Notes: a model not told the origin generated them from the letters alone. Counted from the stretch's first letter, positions 1-6,571 are shown. The stretch: 7,461 bases of DNA from WLJO01 sp945889085 (GCA_945889085.1 CAMDBM010000069.1:1-7461); one strand, 5' to 3'. Numbers and translations: made by a program.

Positions 1-254
1 CGGATGCGGAAGCGGTTGAGTCGCGCCATCAGCGCCTCGCCGGACCCGCGATCCACCCTCAGCTCGAAACCTTCCTCGCCGGTGCGCAGTACCTGCACGA
101 GGGCATCCACCTTGCCGGTCGGCTCGAGCACGAACGACCAGGTGGTTCCTCCCACCGCCAGACTGCGGAGGTCTTGGGAGAGTTGCGAATGCAGATAGGT
201 GAGCGCGTCCGGTCCCTCGACCTGGACCGAGTCGTACGGCCAGTGCTCGTTCAT
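1..254 (-). CDS. YgfZ/GcvT-like folate-binding protein, N-terminal part (runs off the window)
   Basis: This reading frame starts with ATG at 254 and continues past base 1, so only the first 84 residues are visible. Residues 11-30 (QVEGPDALTYLHSQLSQDLR) match the N-terminal signature of the YgfZ/CAF17 branch of the aminomethyltransferase (GcvT) fold. They are followed by a beta-rich stretch containing LEPTGKVDALV and a segment ending ARLNRFRIR, both typical of the family. Known family members bind tetrahydrofolate and help maintain or repair certain Fe-S enzymes. The diagnostic KGCYxGQE motif lies further along and cannot be checked here. The ATG overlaps the trpE stop (ATGA, 251-254), so translation is probably coupled to trpE; no clear Shine-Dalgarno sequence is present. 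A true GcvT is unlikely because of the short N-terminus and the sequence style. The family call is firm; the exact function is inferred. Confidence 0.85.
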   Translation of the reverse strand, partial: MNEHWPYDSVQVEGPDALTYLHSQLSQDLRSLAVGGTTWSFVLEPTGKVDALVQVLRTGEEGFELRVDRGSGEALMARLNRFRI

Positions 255-1780
255 GCGGGTGTCCCGCTCTCGCGCCGCCGTATGGTCATCCGACGTGCCG
301 CCGGCACCGCCGCAGCGAGGGCCGCTGCCTTGTTGTGGCACTCCAGGTCTTCCTCCTCGGGGATGGAATCCGCAACGATCCCTGCGCCGGCCTGCAGCGA
401 GGCGAAGTGCGGCCCGACAAACATCGTGCGGATCGCGATAGCGGTATCGAGGTTGCCGGAGAAGTCCACGTAGCCAACGACACCTGCGTAGGGGCCCCGC
501 TTGAGGGGCTCCAGCTCGTCGATGATCTCCATCGCGCGCACCTTGGGTGCACCGCTCACCGTGCCCGCAGGCAGCGTGGCGCGCAACACGTCGATCGGGG
601 TGCGCCCCGGCACGAGGTCGCCGCTCACCTGGGACGTGAGGTGCATGACGTGGCTGTACTTCTCCAGCGTCATCAGCTCGTCGACGTGCATCGAGCCGAA
701 CTGGGCGACCCGACCGACGTCGTTACGCGCAAGATCGACGAGCATGATGTGCTCGGCAACCTCTTTCGGGTTTTCGCGCAGCTCGGCAGCCATACGACGG
801 TCGTCCTCGTCGGTGCGACCCCGACGACGCGTACCGGCGATGGGTCGGGAAATCACGCGACCCTGCAGCAGCTGGACCATCGGCTCGGGCGACGAGCCGA
901 CGAGGGTGACCTCGGGGTGCCGCACGAAGTACATGTAGGGGCTCGGGTTCACCTGGCGCAGCACGCGGTACATGTCGAACGGGTCTGCGTCGAGCTGCAG
1001 GTCGAAACGCTGCGCGAGCACCACCTGGAAGATGTCTCCCGCACGGATGTACTCCTTGGCCACCTCGACGGCGCGTTGGTACTGACCGTCCGGCATCGAC
1101 GACTTGAGCACCGGGCGCTCGTCGGACGGGTCCGGGGGCGGCACCGGCGCATAGGCAAGCGGGCGGGCGAGGTCCGCTATCGCCTCCTCCACCCGCGCAA
1201 CTGCCTCGTCGTACGCGCTGTCGAGCTCCGCATCGGACATGCCGAGCACGGGAACACTCTCGATGAGGTACACGCGCTGGCGCCAGTGGTCGAAGGCCGC
1301 GAGCGAACCGATGACGCTCATGATCGCGTCGGGCATGTTGCGGTCGTCGTGCGGAACGTTCGGAAGGTGCTCCACCTCGCGCACCACGTCGTAGCCGAGG
1401 TACCCCATGACACCGCCCTGCAACGGGGGCAGTTCCGGGAACAGCGGGGCGCGGTACAGCTCGAGGAGGGACTCGATGGCTCCGAGCATCCCCTTGTCGA
1501 GGGGCACCGAGTCCGGCAGGTTGCCCTCCACGGTGAGATGCCCGCCACGGGAGATGAGCGTCGCACGCGGGCGGCGACCGACGAACGAGAAGCGGCTCCA
1601 CCGCTCGCCGTGCTCAACGGACTCGAGGAGGAACCCGGGCTCGTCACCGACGAGCTTCACGTAGGCGGCCACAGGGGTCTCGAGGTCCGCAAGCAGTTCG
1701 ACCCAGACGGGAACCACTGTGTGCTGTGCCGCCAACGAGCAGAACTCCTCGCGTGACGGGCGTAGACGAAGCGGGCTCAT
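251..1780 (-). CDS. trpE: Anthranilate synthase component I
   Basis: The 509-residue product converts chorismate, with ammonia from a glutamine amidotransferase partner (TrpG), to anthranilate in the first committed step of tryptophan synthesis. Visible features are the LLES element at residues 51-54, which in TrpE is part of the tryptophan feedback site and argues against PabB; GSSPEP (295-300); PIAGT (313-317); the EHIMLVDLARND block with a likely Mg-binding Glu333; SHVMHLTS with a likely catalytic His380; LPAGTVSGAPK (403-413); AGAGIVADS (474-482); and the second metal-site Glu490 followed by NKA. Length is normal for bacterial TrpE. The ATG lies 12 bases after the groES-like stop, in a stretch with a GATCA direct repeat (on the plus strand) but no Shine-Dalgarno sequence. 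It overlaps the following ygfZ-like gene by 4 bases. No trpG, trpD or trpC is present in the window, so the partner subunit must be encoded elsewhere. LLES suggests the enzyme is feedback-inhibited. Confidence 0.97.
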   Translation of the reverse strand: MSPLRLRPSREEFCSLAAQHTVVPVWVELLADLETPVAAYVKLVGDEPGFLLESVEHGERWSRFSFVGRRPRATLISRGGHLTVEGNLPDSVPLDKGMLGAIESLLELYRAPLFPELPPLQGGVMGYLGYDVVREVEHLPNVPHDDRNMPDAIMSVIGSLAAFDHWRQRVYLIESVPVLGMSDAELDSAYDEAVARVEEAIADLARPLAYAPVPPPDPSDERPVLKSSMPDGQYQRAVEVAKEYIRAGDIFQVVLAQRFDLQLDADPFDMYRVLRQVNPSPYMYFVRHPEVTLVGSSPEPMVQLLQGRVISRPIAGTRRRGRTDEDDRRMAAELRENPKEVAEHIMLVDLARNDVGRVAQFGSMHVDELMTLEKYSHVMHLTSQVSGDLVPGRTPIDVLRATLPAGTVSGAPKVRAMEIIDELEPLKRGPYAGVVGYVDFSGNLDTAIAIRTMFVGPHFASLQAGAGIVADSIPEEEDLECHNKAAALAAAVPAARRMTIRRRESGTPA

Positions 1781-1792
1781 AATGCGATCAGA

Positions 1793-2146
1793 TCAGATGT
1801 AGAGCCCGGTGGAGGCTTCGATTCGGCTGGCGGCCACGGCGTGGATATCCCGTTCGCGCAGCATGATGTAGTCAAGGCCACCAACCTCAACCTCGTAGCG
1901 GTCCTCCGGGGAGAACAGGACGCGATCGCCCACCTCGGCCGAGCGCACGTTCTGACCGATGGCAACCACCTCGGCCCACGTGAGTCGCTTGGAGATCTGC
2001 GCCGTTGCCGGGATGAGGATGCCACCAGTGGAGCGGCGCTCACCCTCTTTTTCGGGGATGTGCACGAGCAACCGATCGCTCATCATCTTGATGGGTAGCT
2101 TCTGGTCACTGCCCCCAGACGGTCCTGCAACGGTCGGGCCAGCCAT
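1793..2146 (-). CDS. Divergent GroES-family co-chaperonin (Cpn10)
   Basis: The 117-residue protein has the GroES fold signature. The core begins at residue 22 (MSDRLLVHIPE). A mobile loop at about 34-54 carries the hydrophobic tripeptide in GGILIP (41-46), which in GroES docks on GroEL. Then come WAEVVAIGQNVR, the VGDRVLFSPEDRYEVEV strand pair, and LDYIMLRERDIHAV. It ends STGLYI, as I recall for a second, non-operonic GroES paralogue in actinobacteria. No groEL is adjacent, so the ring partner is unknown. The start is uncertain: ATG 2146 gives a 20-residue Gly/Pro-rich extension and lies 8 bases from a TACCGT -10 box. ATG 2086 (MSD preceded by a second Met) would give a typical-length protein, but has only a poor AGAAG as ribosome site. 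I prefer 2146 because LPIKM before the core looks like family sequence. It is first in a likely unit with trpE, 12 bases downstream. Confidence 0.9.
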   Translation of the reverse strand: MAGPTVAGPSGGSDQKLPIKMMSDRLLVHIPEKEGERRSTGGILIPATAQISKRLTWAEVVAIGQNVRSAEVGDRVLFSPEDRYEVEVGGLDYIMLRERDIHAVAASRIEASTGLYI

Positions 2147-2154
2147 GACGATTG

Positions 2155-2164
2155 ACGGTACCGT
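2155..2164. promoter_or_regulatory. Palindromic bidirectional -10 element between groES-like gene and hydrolase gene
   Basis: ACGGTACCGT is a perfect 10-bp palindrome. It places TACCGT (fits TANNNT) on the plus strand at 2159-2164, exactly 6 bases before the hydrolase ATG at 2171. It also places TACCGT on the minus strand at 2160-2155, 8 bases before the groES-like ATG at 2146. Both transcripts would be leaderless or nearly so, which agrees with the absence of Shine-Dalgarno sequences at both starts. The minus-strand -35 at 17-bp spacing is TGGAGA (4 of 6 to TTGACA); the plus-strand one is weak. This is an inference from sequence; no transcription start data are available. Confidence 0.5.
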
Positions 2165-2170
2165 GCGGCG

Positions 2171-2791
2171 ATGCAGTTCTCCACGCTGACGCTCCACACC
2201 TCCGACGGCCTCGCCCTGCACGGAGACCTCGCCGTGCCGGAACGCTGCAGGGGCGCGGCCGTGGTGTGTCACCCGCACCCGCTGTACGGAGGCAACCGCC
2301 TCAACCCCGTGGTGACAGCCATTGCCACGGCGCTGCACGACGCAGGGTTGGCAACGGTGCGCTTCGACTTCCGCGGCGTTGGCGCCAGCGAGGGCACCCA
2401 CGGGGGCGGCGCCGACGAACGCCTCGATGTGCTTTCGGCGCTCGAGGCCGCCCGCGCCCAGTTCGGCACCGGACCGCTGGTACTCGCGGGCTATTCGTTC
2501 GGCTCGATGGTGGCGCTCGACGTGGACCACGCGTCGGTTACCGCATGGCTCGCAGTAGCCCCACCACTCGGGGTCATGGGAGGCACGCCCGCCTCGGCCA
2601 CAGACAGTCGCGCGAAGCACCTGCTCGTTCCCGAGCACGACCAATACTCCCCACCGGCCACTGCTGCGGGGCACTCCTCTGCATGGGTGAACACCACGAT
2701 GGTCACGGTACCGATGGCCGATCACTTCCTCGCCGGGCACAGCAGTGCGGTGACCGAACTGACCACGGCCTTCGTTAGCGCGCTGGCCTGA
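2171..2791 (+). CDS. Alpha/beta hydrolase (COG2945-like small serine hydrolase)
   Basis: The 206-residue protein has a compact alpha/beta-hydrolase layout. CHPHPLYGG (33-41) is the hallmark after strand beta-3 in this subgroup. FDFRGVGAS (65-73) is the conserved turn, and GYSFG (107-111) is the nucleophile elbow with Ser109. The likely triad is completed by Asp157 in PEHDQYSPP and His185 in ADHFL. There is no signal peptide or membrane segment, so a cytoplasmic enzyme is expected. The substrate cannot be told; relatives are predicted esterases or acyl hydrolases. The gene is the only plus-strand gene between the his and groES-trpE groups. It has no Shine-Dalgarno sequence, has a TACCGT box 6 bases before ATG, and its last 17 bases overlap the hisF 3' end on the opposite strand. 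Its position where hisI often sits suggests insertion or rearrangement, but no scar is visible. Confidence 0.9.
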   Translation: MQFSTLTLHTSDGLALHGDLAVPERCRGAAVVCHPHPLYGGNRLNPVVTAIATALHDAGLATVRFDFRGVGASEGTHGGGADERLDVLSALEAARAQFGTGPLVLAGYSFGSMVALDVDHASVTAWLAVAPPLGVMGGTPASATDSRAKHLLVPEHDQYSPPATAAGHSSAWVNTTMVTVPMADHFLAGHSSAVTELTTAFVSALA

Positions 2792-3539
2792 CGGTTATCC
2801 CCGCGCGGGTCATCGCTTCCTTGGCCTCGGCGATCGTGTACTCGGCGAAGTGGAAGATCGATGCTGCGAGGACCGCATCGGCACCGGCAATCGTCACACC
2901 GTCCACGAGGTGCTGGAGGTTGCCGACACCGCCGCTCGCGATCACCGGCACATCCACTGCATCGCAGATCGCTCGCGTGAGCACGAGGTCGAAGCCGTCC
3001 TTGGTGCCGTCGCGGTCCATCGAGGTGAGGAGGATCTCACCAGCGCCGTGCCCCGCCGCGCGCACCGCCCACTCCACTGCATCGATACCAGTGGGTGTCC
3101 GACCGCCGTGGAGGAACACCTCCCAACCGCCCGACGGGCGAGCGCGCGCATCGATCGCACAGACCACGCACTGCGACCCGAACTCCGCCGCGATCTCGGT
3201 GATCACGTCCGGTCGCTGCACCGCCGAGGTGTTCACGCTCACCTTGTCCGCCCCCGCGCGAAGCATGCGTCGGGCATCCTCCACACTGCGGATACCCCCA
3301 CCGACCGTGAAGGGGATGAACACCTGGTCCGCAGTTCGTGCCACCACGTCCACCATCGTCTGACGGTTGTCGCTCGACGCGGTGATGTCGAGGAACACCA
3401 ACTCGTCGGCGCCCTCCGCGTCGTAGCGGGCGGCAAGTTCCACCGGGTCTCCGGCATCACGCAGGCCAACGAAGTTGATTCCTTTCACCACGCGGCCCTC
3501 GGCGACATCGAGGCACGGGATGACGCGTGCGACTTTCAT
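2775..3539 (-). CDS. hisF: Imidazole glycerol phosphate synthase cyclase subunit
   Basis: The 254-residue (beta/alpha)8-barrel takes ammonia from HisH and converts PRFAR to imidazole glycerol phosphate and AICAR. The two catalytic aspartates are at the canonical numbers: Asp11 in IPCLDV and Asp130 in CAIDARA. Other hallmarks are FTVGGGIRSVEDA (77-89), ADKVSVNTSAV (97-107), phosphate-site SMDRDGTKDGFD (173-184), and ASGGVGNLQH (201-210). Length is normal. ATG at 3539 overlaps the hisA stop by 4 bases (ATGA) with no Shine-Dalgarno sequence, so expression is probably coupled. The gene ends in TAA at 2775 and overlaps the 3' end of the convergent hydrolase gene by 17 bases. There is therefore no space for a separate terminator, and no hisI follows. 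Confidence 0.98.
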   Translation of the reverse strand: MKVARVIPCLDVAEGRVVKGINFVGLRDAGDPVELAARYDAEGADELVFLDITASSDNRQTMVDVVARTADQVFIPFTVGGGIRSVEDARRMLRAGADKVSVNTSAVQRPDVITEIAAEFGSQCVVCAIDARARPSGGWEVFLHGGRTPTGIDAVEWAVRAAGHGAGEILLTSMDRDGTKDGFDLVLTRAICDAVDVPVIASGGVGNLQHLVDGVTIAGADAVLAASIFHFAEYTIAEAKEAMTRAGITVRPAR

Positions 3540-4255
3540 GACGGCTCTGCCAGTGTCTCGAGCGCCTCACCGACGGTGAAGCGGTTCTCGTAGATGGCCT
3601 TACCGGTGATGACACCCGCGAGCCCGGGCACCCGGTTGAGCATCCTCAGGTCGTCGAGCGACGACACGCCGCCACTCGCAATGACGGGAATGGGGGACGC
3701 GGCAGCGGCCGCAGCGAGACCGTCGATGTCGGGCCCGGCGAGCATGCCGTCCCGGGCGATGTTGGTGATGATGAACGCCTCGGCGTCCGGGTAACAGTCG
3801 AGAAGATCCATCACGTTGAGGCCGCTCCCCTGCGTCCACCCGTGAAGGGCCACGTCACCGTCTCGGTGGTCCAGTCCGACGGCAACCGGCACGATGCGGA
3901 ACACCGCCGCCACGAGCGTGCGGTCCTTGATTGCGGCTGATCCCATCACCACACGTGCAACTCCTGCTGCAGCGAGCGCCTCGGCATCGGCGACGGAGCG
4001 CACCCCGCCACCGGTCTGCACCTTGGCCCGGCCGCGAACCGCGGCAGCCACGGCCGCGACCACGGGGCGGTTGATGGGGTCTCCGGTTCGCGCGGCATCG
4101 AGGTCCACCACGTGGATCCACTTCGCCCCGGCCGCCGCGAAGGACTCGGCGAGTGCTACGGGGTCATCGCCGTACACGGTCTCCTGCGCGTAGTCGCCCT
4201 GCAGCAGCCGAACGGCCTTGCCGCCACGCAGGTCGATCGCAGGAAAGAGGTCCAT
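3536..4255 (-). CDS. hisA: ProFAR isomerase (phosphoribosylformimino-AICAR-P isomerase)
   Basis: The 239-residue TIM barrel isomerises ProFAR to PRFAR. The likely acid/base pair is Asp8 (FPAIDLRGG) and Asp129 (AVGLDHRDG). Phosphate-site motifs are TGGGVRSVADAEA (81-93) and ASGGVSSLDDLR (193-204), with ITNIARDGMLAGPD between them. In actinobacteria this place is often held by PriA, which also does the TrpF reaction. Here the PriA arginine two residues before the conserved Trp (RGW in PriA) is His138 (HGW), and the WxTDGGDLW-type loop is absent (WTQGSG follows). The protein therefore reads as single-function HisA; this is inference by alignment from memory. ATG at 4255 shares one base with the hisH stop (TGATG), and AGGAG lies 10 bases upstream, inside hisH. 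Confidence 0.95.
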   Translation of the reverse strand: MDLFPAIDLRGGKAVRLLQGDYAQETVYGDDPVALAESFAAAGAKWIHVVDLDAARTGDPINRPVVAAVAAAVRGRAKVQTGGGVRSVADAEALAAAGVARVVMGSAAIKDRTLVAAVFRIVPVAVGLDHRDGDVALHGWTQGSGLNVMDLLDCYPDAEAFIITNIARDGMLAGPDIDGLAAAAAASPIPVIASGGVSSLDDLRMLNRVPGLAGVITGKAIYENRFTVGEALETLAEPS

Positions 4256-4899
4256 CAAGCCAGCACTCCTGCTGCGATTCGCGTGAAGTTCTCGAGGAGT
4301 GCAAGGCCGTCGTGCGCGGACTTCTCGGGGTGGAACTGAGTGGCAACGACATTGCCCGAGCGGAACACCACATTGAGCGAGCCGCCGTACTCGGTGGTGG
4401 CAGCCACCACCGACGGGTCGTCCGGTACCCCGTGCAGCGAGTGCACGAAGTACATCCAGGTGTCGTTCGCTCCCAGCCCGGTGAAGATCGGGTCGTCCGG
4501 CAGGCTGAACCGCAACCGGTTCCACTGCATCTGCGGGCGCTTCACTCCCGGTGGGATCCAGCGAACCGTCCCGGGGATGATCCCGAGACCCGTTGCATGA
4601 GGATCCTCCTCGCTGCGCGAGAACAGCATCTGCATGCCCACACAGATGCCGAGGAACGGGCGGCCCGACACGACAGCATCCCGGGTGACCTGTTCGAGAC
4701 CAGCCGCCCGGAAGGCATCCATGCAGGCGCCGAACGCCCCCACACCGGGGAGCACAACGGCGTCGGCCGAGGCGACGAGAGCAGCGTCAGCGGTGAGGCG
4801 CGCGTCCGCACCGACGTGCTGCAGTGCCTTCTCCGCGGAACGCAGGTTGCCGATGCCGTAGTCCAAGACCGCGATGAGCGGCTTGGCCGGAACGCTCAC
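4255..4899 (-). CDS. hisH: Imidazole glycerol phosphate synthase glutamine amidotransferase subunit
   Basis: The 214-residue class I glutamine amidotransferase releases ammonia from glutamine and passes it to HisF. The triad is Cys86 in PFLGICVGMQ, His190 in ATQFHPEKS, and Glu192. The N-terminal DYGIGNLRS (13-21) and oxyanion-strand PGVGAFG (51-57) are typical of HisH. YFVHSLH (150-156) is also conserved. The segment usually read as PHMGWN is here RPQMQWN (121-127), with Gln in place of Gly. The start is GTG at 4899, overlapping the hisB stop as GTGA (4896-4899). AAGGGAG lies 4 bases upstream on the minus strand, rather close but plausible. Its place between hisB and hisA is the usual actinobacterial order, and subunit pairing with hisF downstream is expected. 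Confidence 0.97.
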   Translation of the reverse strand: MSVPAKPLIAVLDYGIGNLRSAEKALQHVGADARLTADAALVASADAVVLPGVGAFGACMDAFRAAGLEQVTRDAVVSGRPFLGICVGMQMLFSRSEEDPHATGLGIIPGTVRWIPPGVKRPQMQWNRLRFSLPDDPIFTGLGANDTWMYFVHSLHGVPDDPSVVAATTEYGGSLNVVFRSGNVVATQFHPEKSAHDGLALLENFTRIAAGVLA

Positions 4900-5486
4900 A
4901 GGACTCCCTTGGTGGACGGCACACCGGCGCCCTCGACGCGCACAGCGTCACGCAGGCTTCGGGCAAGGCCCTTGAACGTTGCCTCGATGATGTGGTGCAC
5001 GTTGCGGCCGCGCACGAGCGACACGTGCAGCGTGATGGCTGCAGCGGTGGCGAAACTGGTGATTGCGTGTTCGGCGAGCTGCGGGTCGAACGGCGGGTTG
5101 CCGAGCGGCAGCACCTCGGGCATATCAACCTCCCACACGACGAACGGGCGGCCGGAGAGATCCAGCGCGATGTCCACGAGCGCTTCGTCGAGCGGGAAGC
5201 GGCCGCTCGCGAACCGACGCACGCCGGCCTTGTCGCCGAGTGCCTCCCGGAACGCCTCACCGAGGGCAATGGCAACATCCTCCACCGTGTGGTGGCTGTC
5301 GATGTGCAGGTCTCCGGTGGCCTCGATGGTGAGGTCGAACCCGCCGTGGCGACCGATCTGCTCGAGCATGTGGTCGTAGAAGGGCAGGCCGGTGGAGACT
5401 GACGTCTTCCCGGTGCCGTCGAGGTCGATCGAGATCTTGATCGAGGTCTCTTTCGTAGAGCGCTCACGCGTTGCGACACGGCTCAT
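4896..5486 (-). CDS. hisB: Imidazoleglycerol-phosphate dehydratase, monofunctional
   Basis: The 196-residue enzyme dehydrates imidazole glycerol phosphate to imidazole acetol phosphate. It is a duplicated-fold, manganese-dependent 24-mer in known cases. The metal ligands are visible: His39 in FYDHML, His65/His66/Glu69 in DSHHTVED (63-70), His140, and His164/His165/Glu168 in NVHHIIEATFK. PSTKG near the C-terminus (190-194) is also family-typical. There is no N-terminal histidinol-phosphatase domain, so that step needs a separate enzyme not seen here. ATG at 5486 overlaps the hisC stop (ATGA, 5483-5486). An unusually strong ribosome site (AGGAGGTG, 5502-5495) lies 8 bases upstream within hisC, so hisB can be initiated independently. 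Confidence 0.98.
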   Translation of the reverse strand: MSRVATRERSTKETSIKISIDLDGTGKTSVSTGLPFYDHMLEQIGRHGGFDLTIEATGDLHIDSHHTVEDVAIALGEAFREALGDKAGVRRFASGRFPLDEALVDIALDLSGRPFVVWEVDMPEVLPLGNPPFDPQLAEHAITSFATAAAITLHVSLVRGRNVHHIIEATFKGLARSLRDAVRVEGAGVPSTKGVL

Positions 5487-6547
5487 GACACCAGCACCTC
5501 CTGGAGTGCGTTGAGGAACACATCGTTCTCTTCCTTCGTGCCAACGGTGACGCGCACGCAGTCCGCGAGGCGCGGCCAGCCCGAGCAGTCCCGGATGAGC
5601 ACACTGCGGTCCAGCAGACCCTGCCACACGGCGCGGCCGCTCGTGTTGAGCGGACGGAACAAGATGAAGTTCGCACCGCTGCGCCATTGCTGCACGGGCA
5701 TCTGTGCCATGGCGGCGGCGATGCGCTCGCGTTCGGACACGATGTGCTGCACGCGCGCGTTCATGTCGTCGGTGAAGCGAACCGCGAGACGTCCGGCGAT
5801 CTGCTTGGCCGTGTCGAGGTGGTACGGGAGGATGACCTTCTCCAGCTCGCTCACCACCCACGTGGGCGCCACAACGTAGCCGAGCCGGGCCGCCGCCATC
5901 GACCAGGTCTTGGAGAACGTGCGCACCACCACCATCGGCCGTTCCTCGTCCAGGAGCGAGAGCGCGGACCAGTCGGCGAACTGGGCATATGCCTCGTCCA
6001 CCACCACCAGGCCGGGTGCCATGTCAATGACGGCGCGCACCGTGGACTCTGGCTCCACCACACCCGTGGGGTTGTTGGGCGAGCACACGAACGTGACGTG
6101 CGGCTTGGCGGCCTTGATCACGCGCTCTGCCTCGTTGGGGTCGAGCGTGAAGTCGTCCCGGCGCTCGCCCTCCACCACGGTGGCGCCCGTAATGCGGGCG
6201 ATGTGGGCGTGCAACTGGTACGTGGGCTCGAAGGTGGCCACCGTGCGGCCGAAGCCGGCATACGCGAGCAGGATGGTCTGGAGCACCTCGTTCGAGCCGT
6301 TGGCGGCAAAGATGTTCTCGGGGCCGACACCGTGGAGCGACCCGATAGCGGCACGCATCTCGGTGGCCGCGCGGTCTGGGTAGCGGTTCCACTCGATGCG
6401 GGACATCTCGTTCGCGTAGGCCTCGCGCCACGCACTCGGGGGCGCCTCGGGCGACTCGTTGGTGTTCAGACGAACCCGGACGTCGACCTGGGGCGAGTGA
6501 TATCCCTCGAGGGCGCGCAGATCATCTCGAACGGGTACTCGGGGCAC
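5483..6547 (-). CDS. hisC: Histidinol-phosphate aminotransferase
   Basis: The 354-residue fold-type I PLP enzyme makes histidinol phosphate from imidazole acetol phosphate and glutamate. Visible features are RLNTNESP (26-33), RYPD (55-58), AANGSNEVLQ (81-90) for cofactor phosphate binding, Tyr110 in EPTY, SPNNPTG (156-162), Asp184 in VVDEAYAQF, the Schiff-base Lys213 in TFSKTWSMAAARLGY, and the carboxylate-binding Arg332 in VRVTVGT. Length is normal. The start is GTG at 6547; no Shine-Dalgarno sequence precedes it. A minus-strand TAGCCT box (6559-6554) ends 6 bases upstream, suggesting a leaderless transcript. It is the first gene of hisCBHAF. The usual actinobacterial upstream neighbour hisD is absent. 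Confidence 0.97.
   Translation of the reverse strand: MPRVPVRDDLRALEGYHSPQVDVRVRLNTNESPEAPPSAWREAYANEMSRIEWNRYPDRAATEMRAAIGSLHGVGPENIFAANGSNEVLQTILLAYAGFGRTVATFEPTYQLHAHIARITGATVVEGERRDDFTLDPNEAERVIKAAKPHVTFVCSPNNPTGVVEPESTVRAVIDMAPGLVVVDEAYAQFADWSALSLLDEERPMVVVRTFSKTWSMAAARLGYVVAPTWVVSELEKVILPYHLDTAKQIAGRLAVRFTDDMNARVQHIVSERERIAAAMAQMPVQQWRSGANFILFRPLNTSGRAVWQGLLDRSVLIRDCSGWPRLADCVRVTVGTKEENDVFLNALQEVLVS
5495..5502 (-). promoter_or_regulatory. Strong Shine-Dalgarno sequence of hisB
   Basis: The minus strand reads AGGAGGTG, nearly a full complement of the 16S rRNA tail, 8 bases before the hisB ATG and inside the hisC 3' end. It fixes the hisB start. It contrasts with hisC, hisF, trpE, the groES-like gene and the hydrolase gene, none of which has a recognisable site. 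Confidence 0.85.
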
Positions 6548-6553
6548 CTTGCG

Positions 6554-6571
6554 AGGCTACCGACCCGGTAG
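6554..6571 (-). promoter_or_regulatory. Putative hisC leaderless -10 box overlapped by a 6-3-6 dyad
   Basis: On the minus strand TAGCCT (6559-6554) lies 6 bases before the GTG start of hisC, the spacing expected if transcription begins at the start codon. A perfect inverted repeat, CTACCG-ACC-CGGTAG (6557-6571 on the plus strand), overlaps the upstream half of this box and could be an operator for the his block. No convincing -35 hexamer is visible. Both calls are inferences from sequence. Confidence 0.4.

Noticed and set aside
335..1756. A 473-codon open frame on the plus strand opposite trpE
   Set aside because: It is antisense to a clear trpE over its whole length. The product is rich in His, Arg, Val and Glu with no domain, as expected of shadow frames in high-GC DNA.
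2152..2778. A 208-codon plus-strand frame overlapping the hydrolase gene
   Set aside because: It is a frame-shifted reading of the hydrolase gene, Arg/Gly/Pro-rich, with no hydrolase motifs.
2800..2809. CCCGCGCGGG palindrome as a terminator of the hydrolase gene
   Set aside because: Only a 3-bp stem remains once a 4-base loop is allowed, there is no T-run, and it lies in hisF codons; kept only as a note.
4153..5379. A 408-codon plus-strand frame opposite hisA/hisH/hisB
   Set aside because: It spans three real genes on the other strand, has no motif, and its composition is Arg/Ser/Thr-rich low complexity typical of antisense GC-rich frames.
5687..6571. A 294-codon plus-strand frame opposite hisC
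   Set aside because: It is the shadow of a well-supported hisC; no family resemblance and no start signal.
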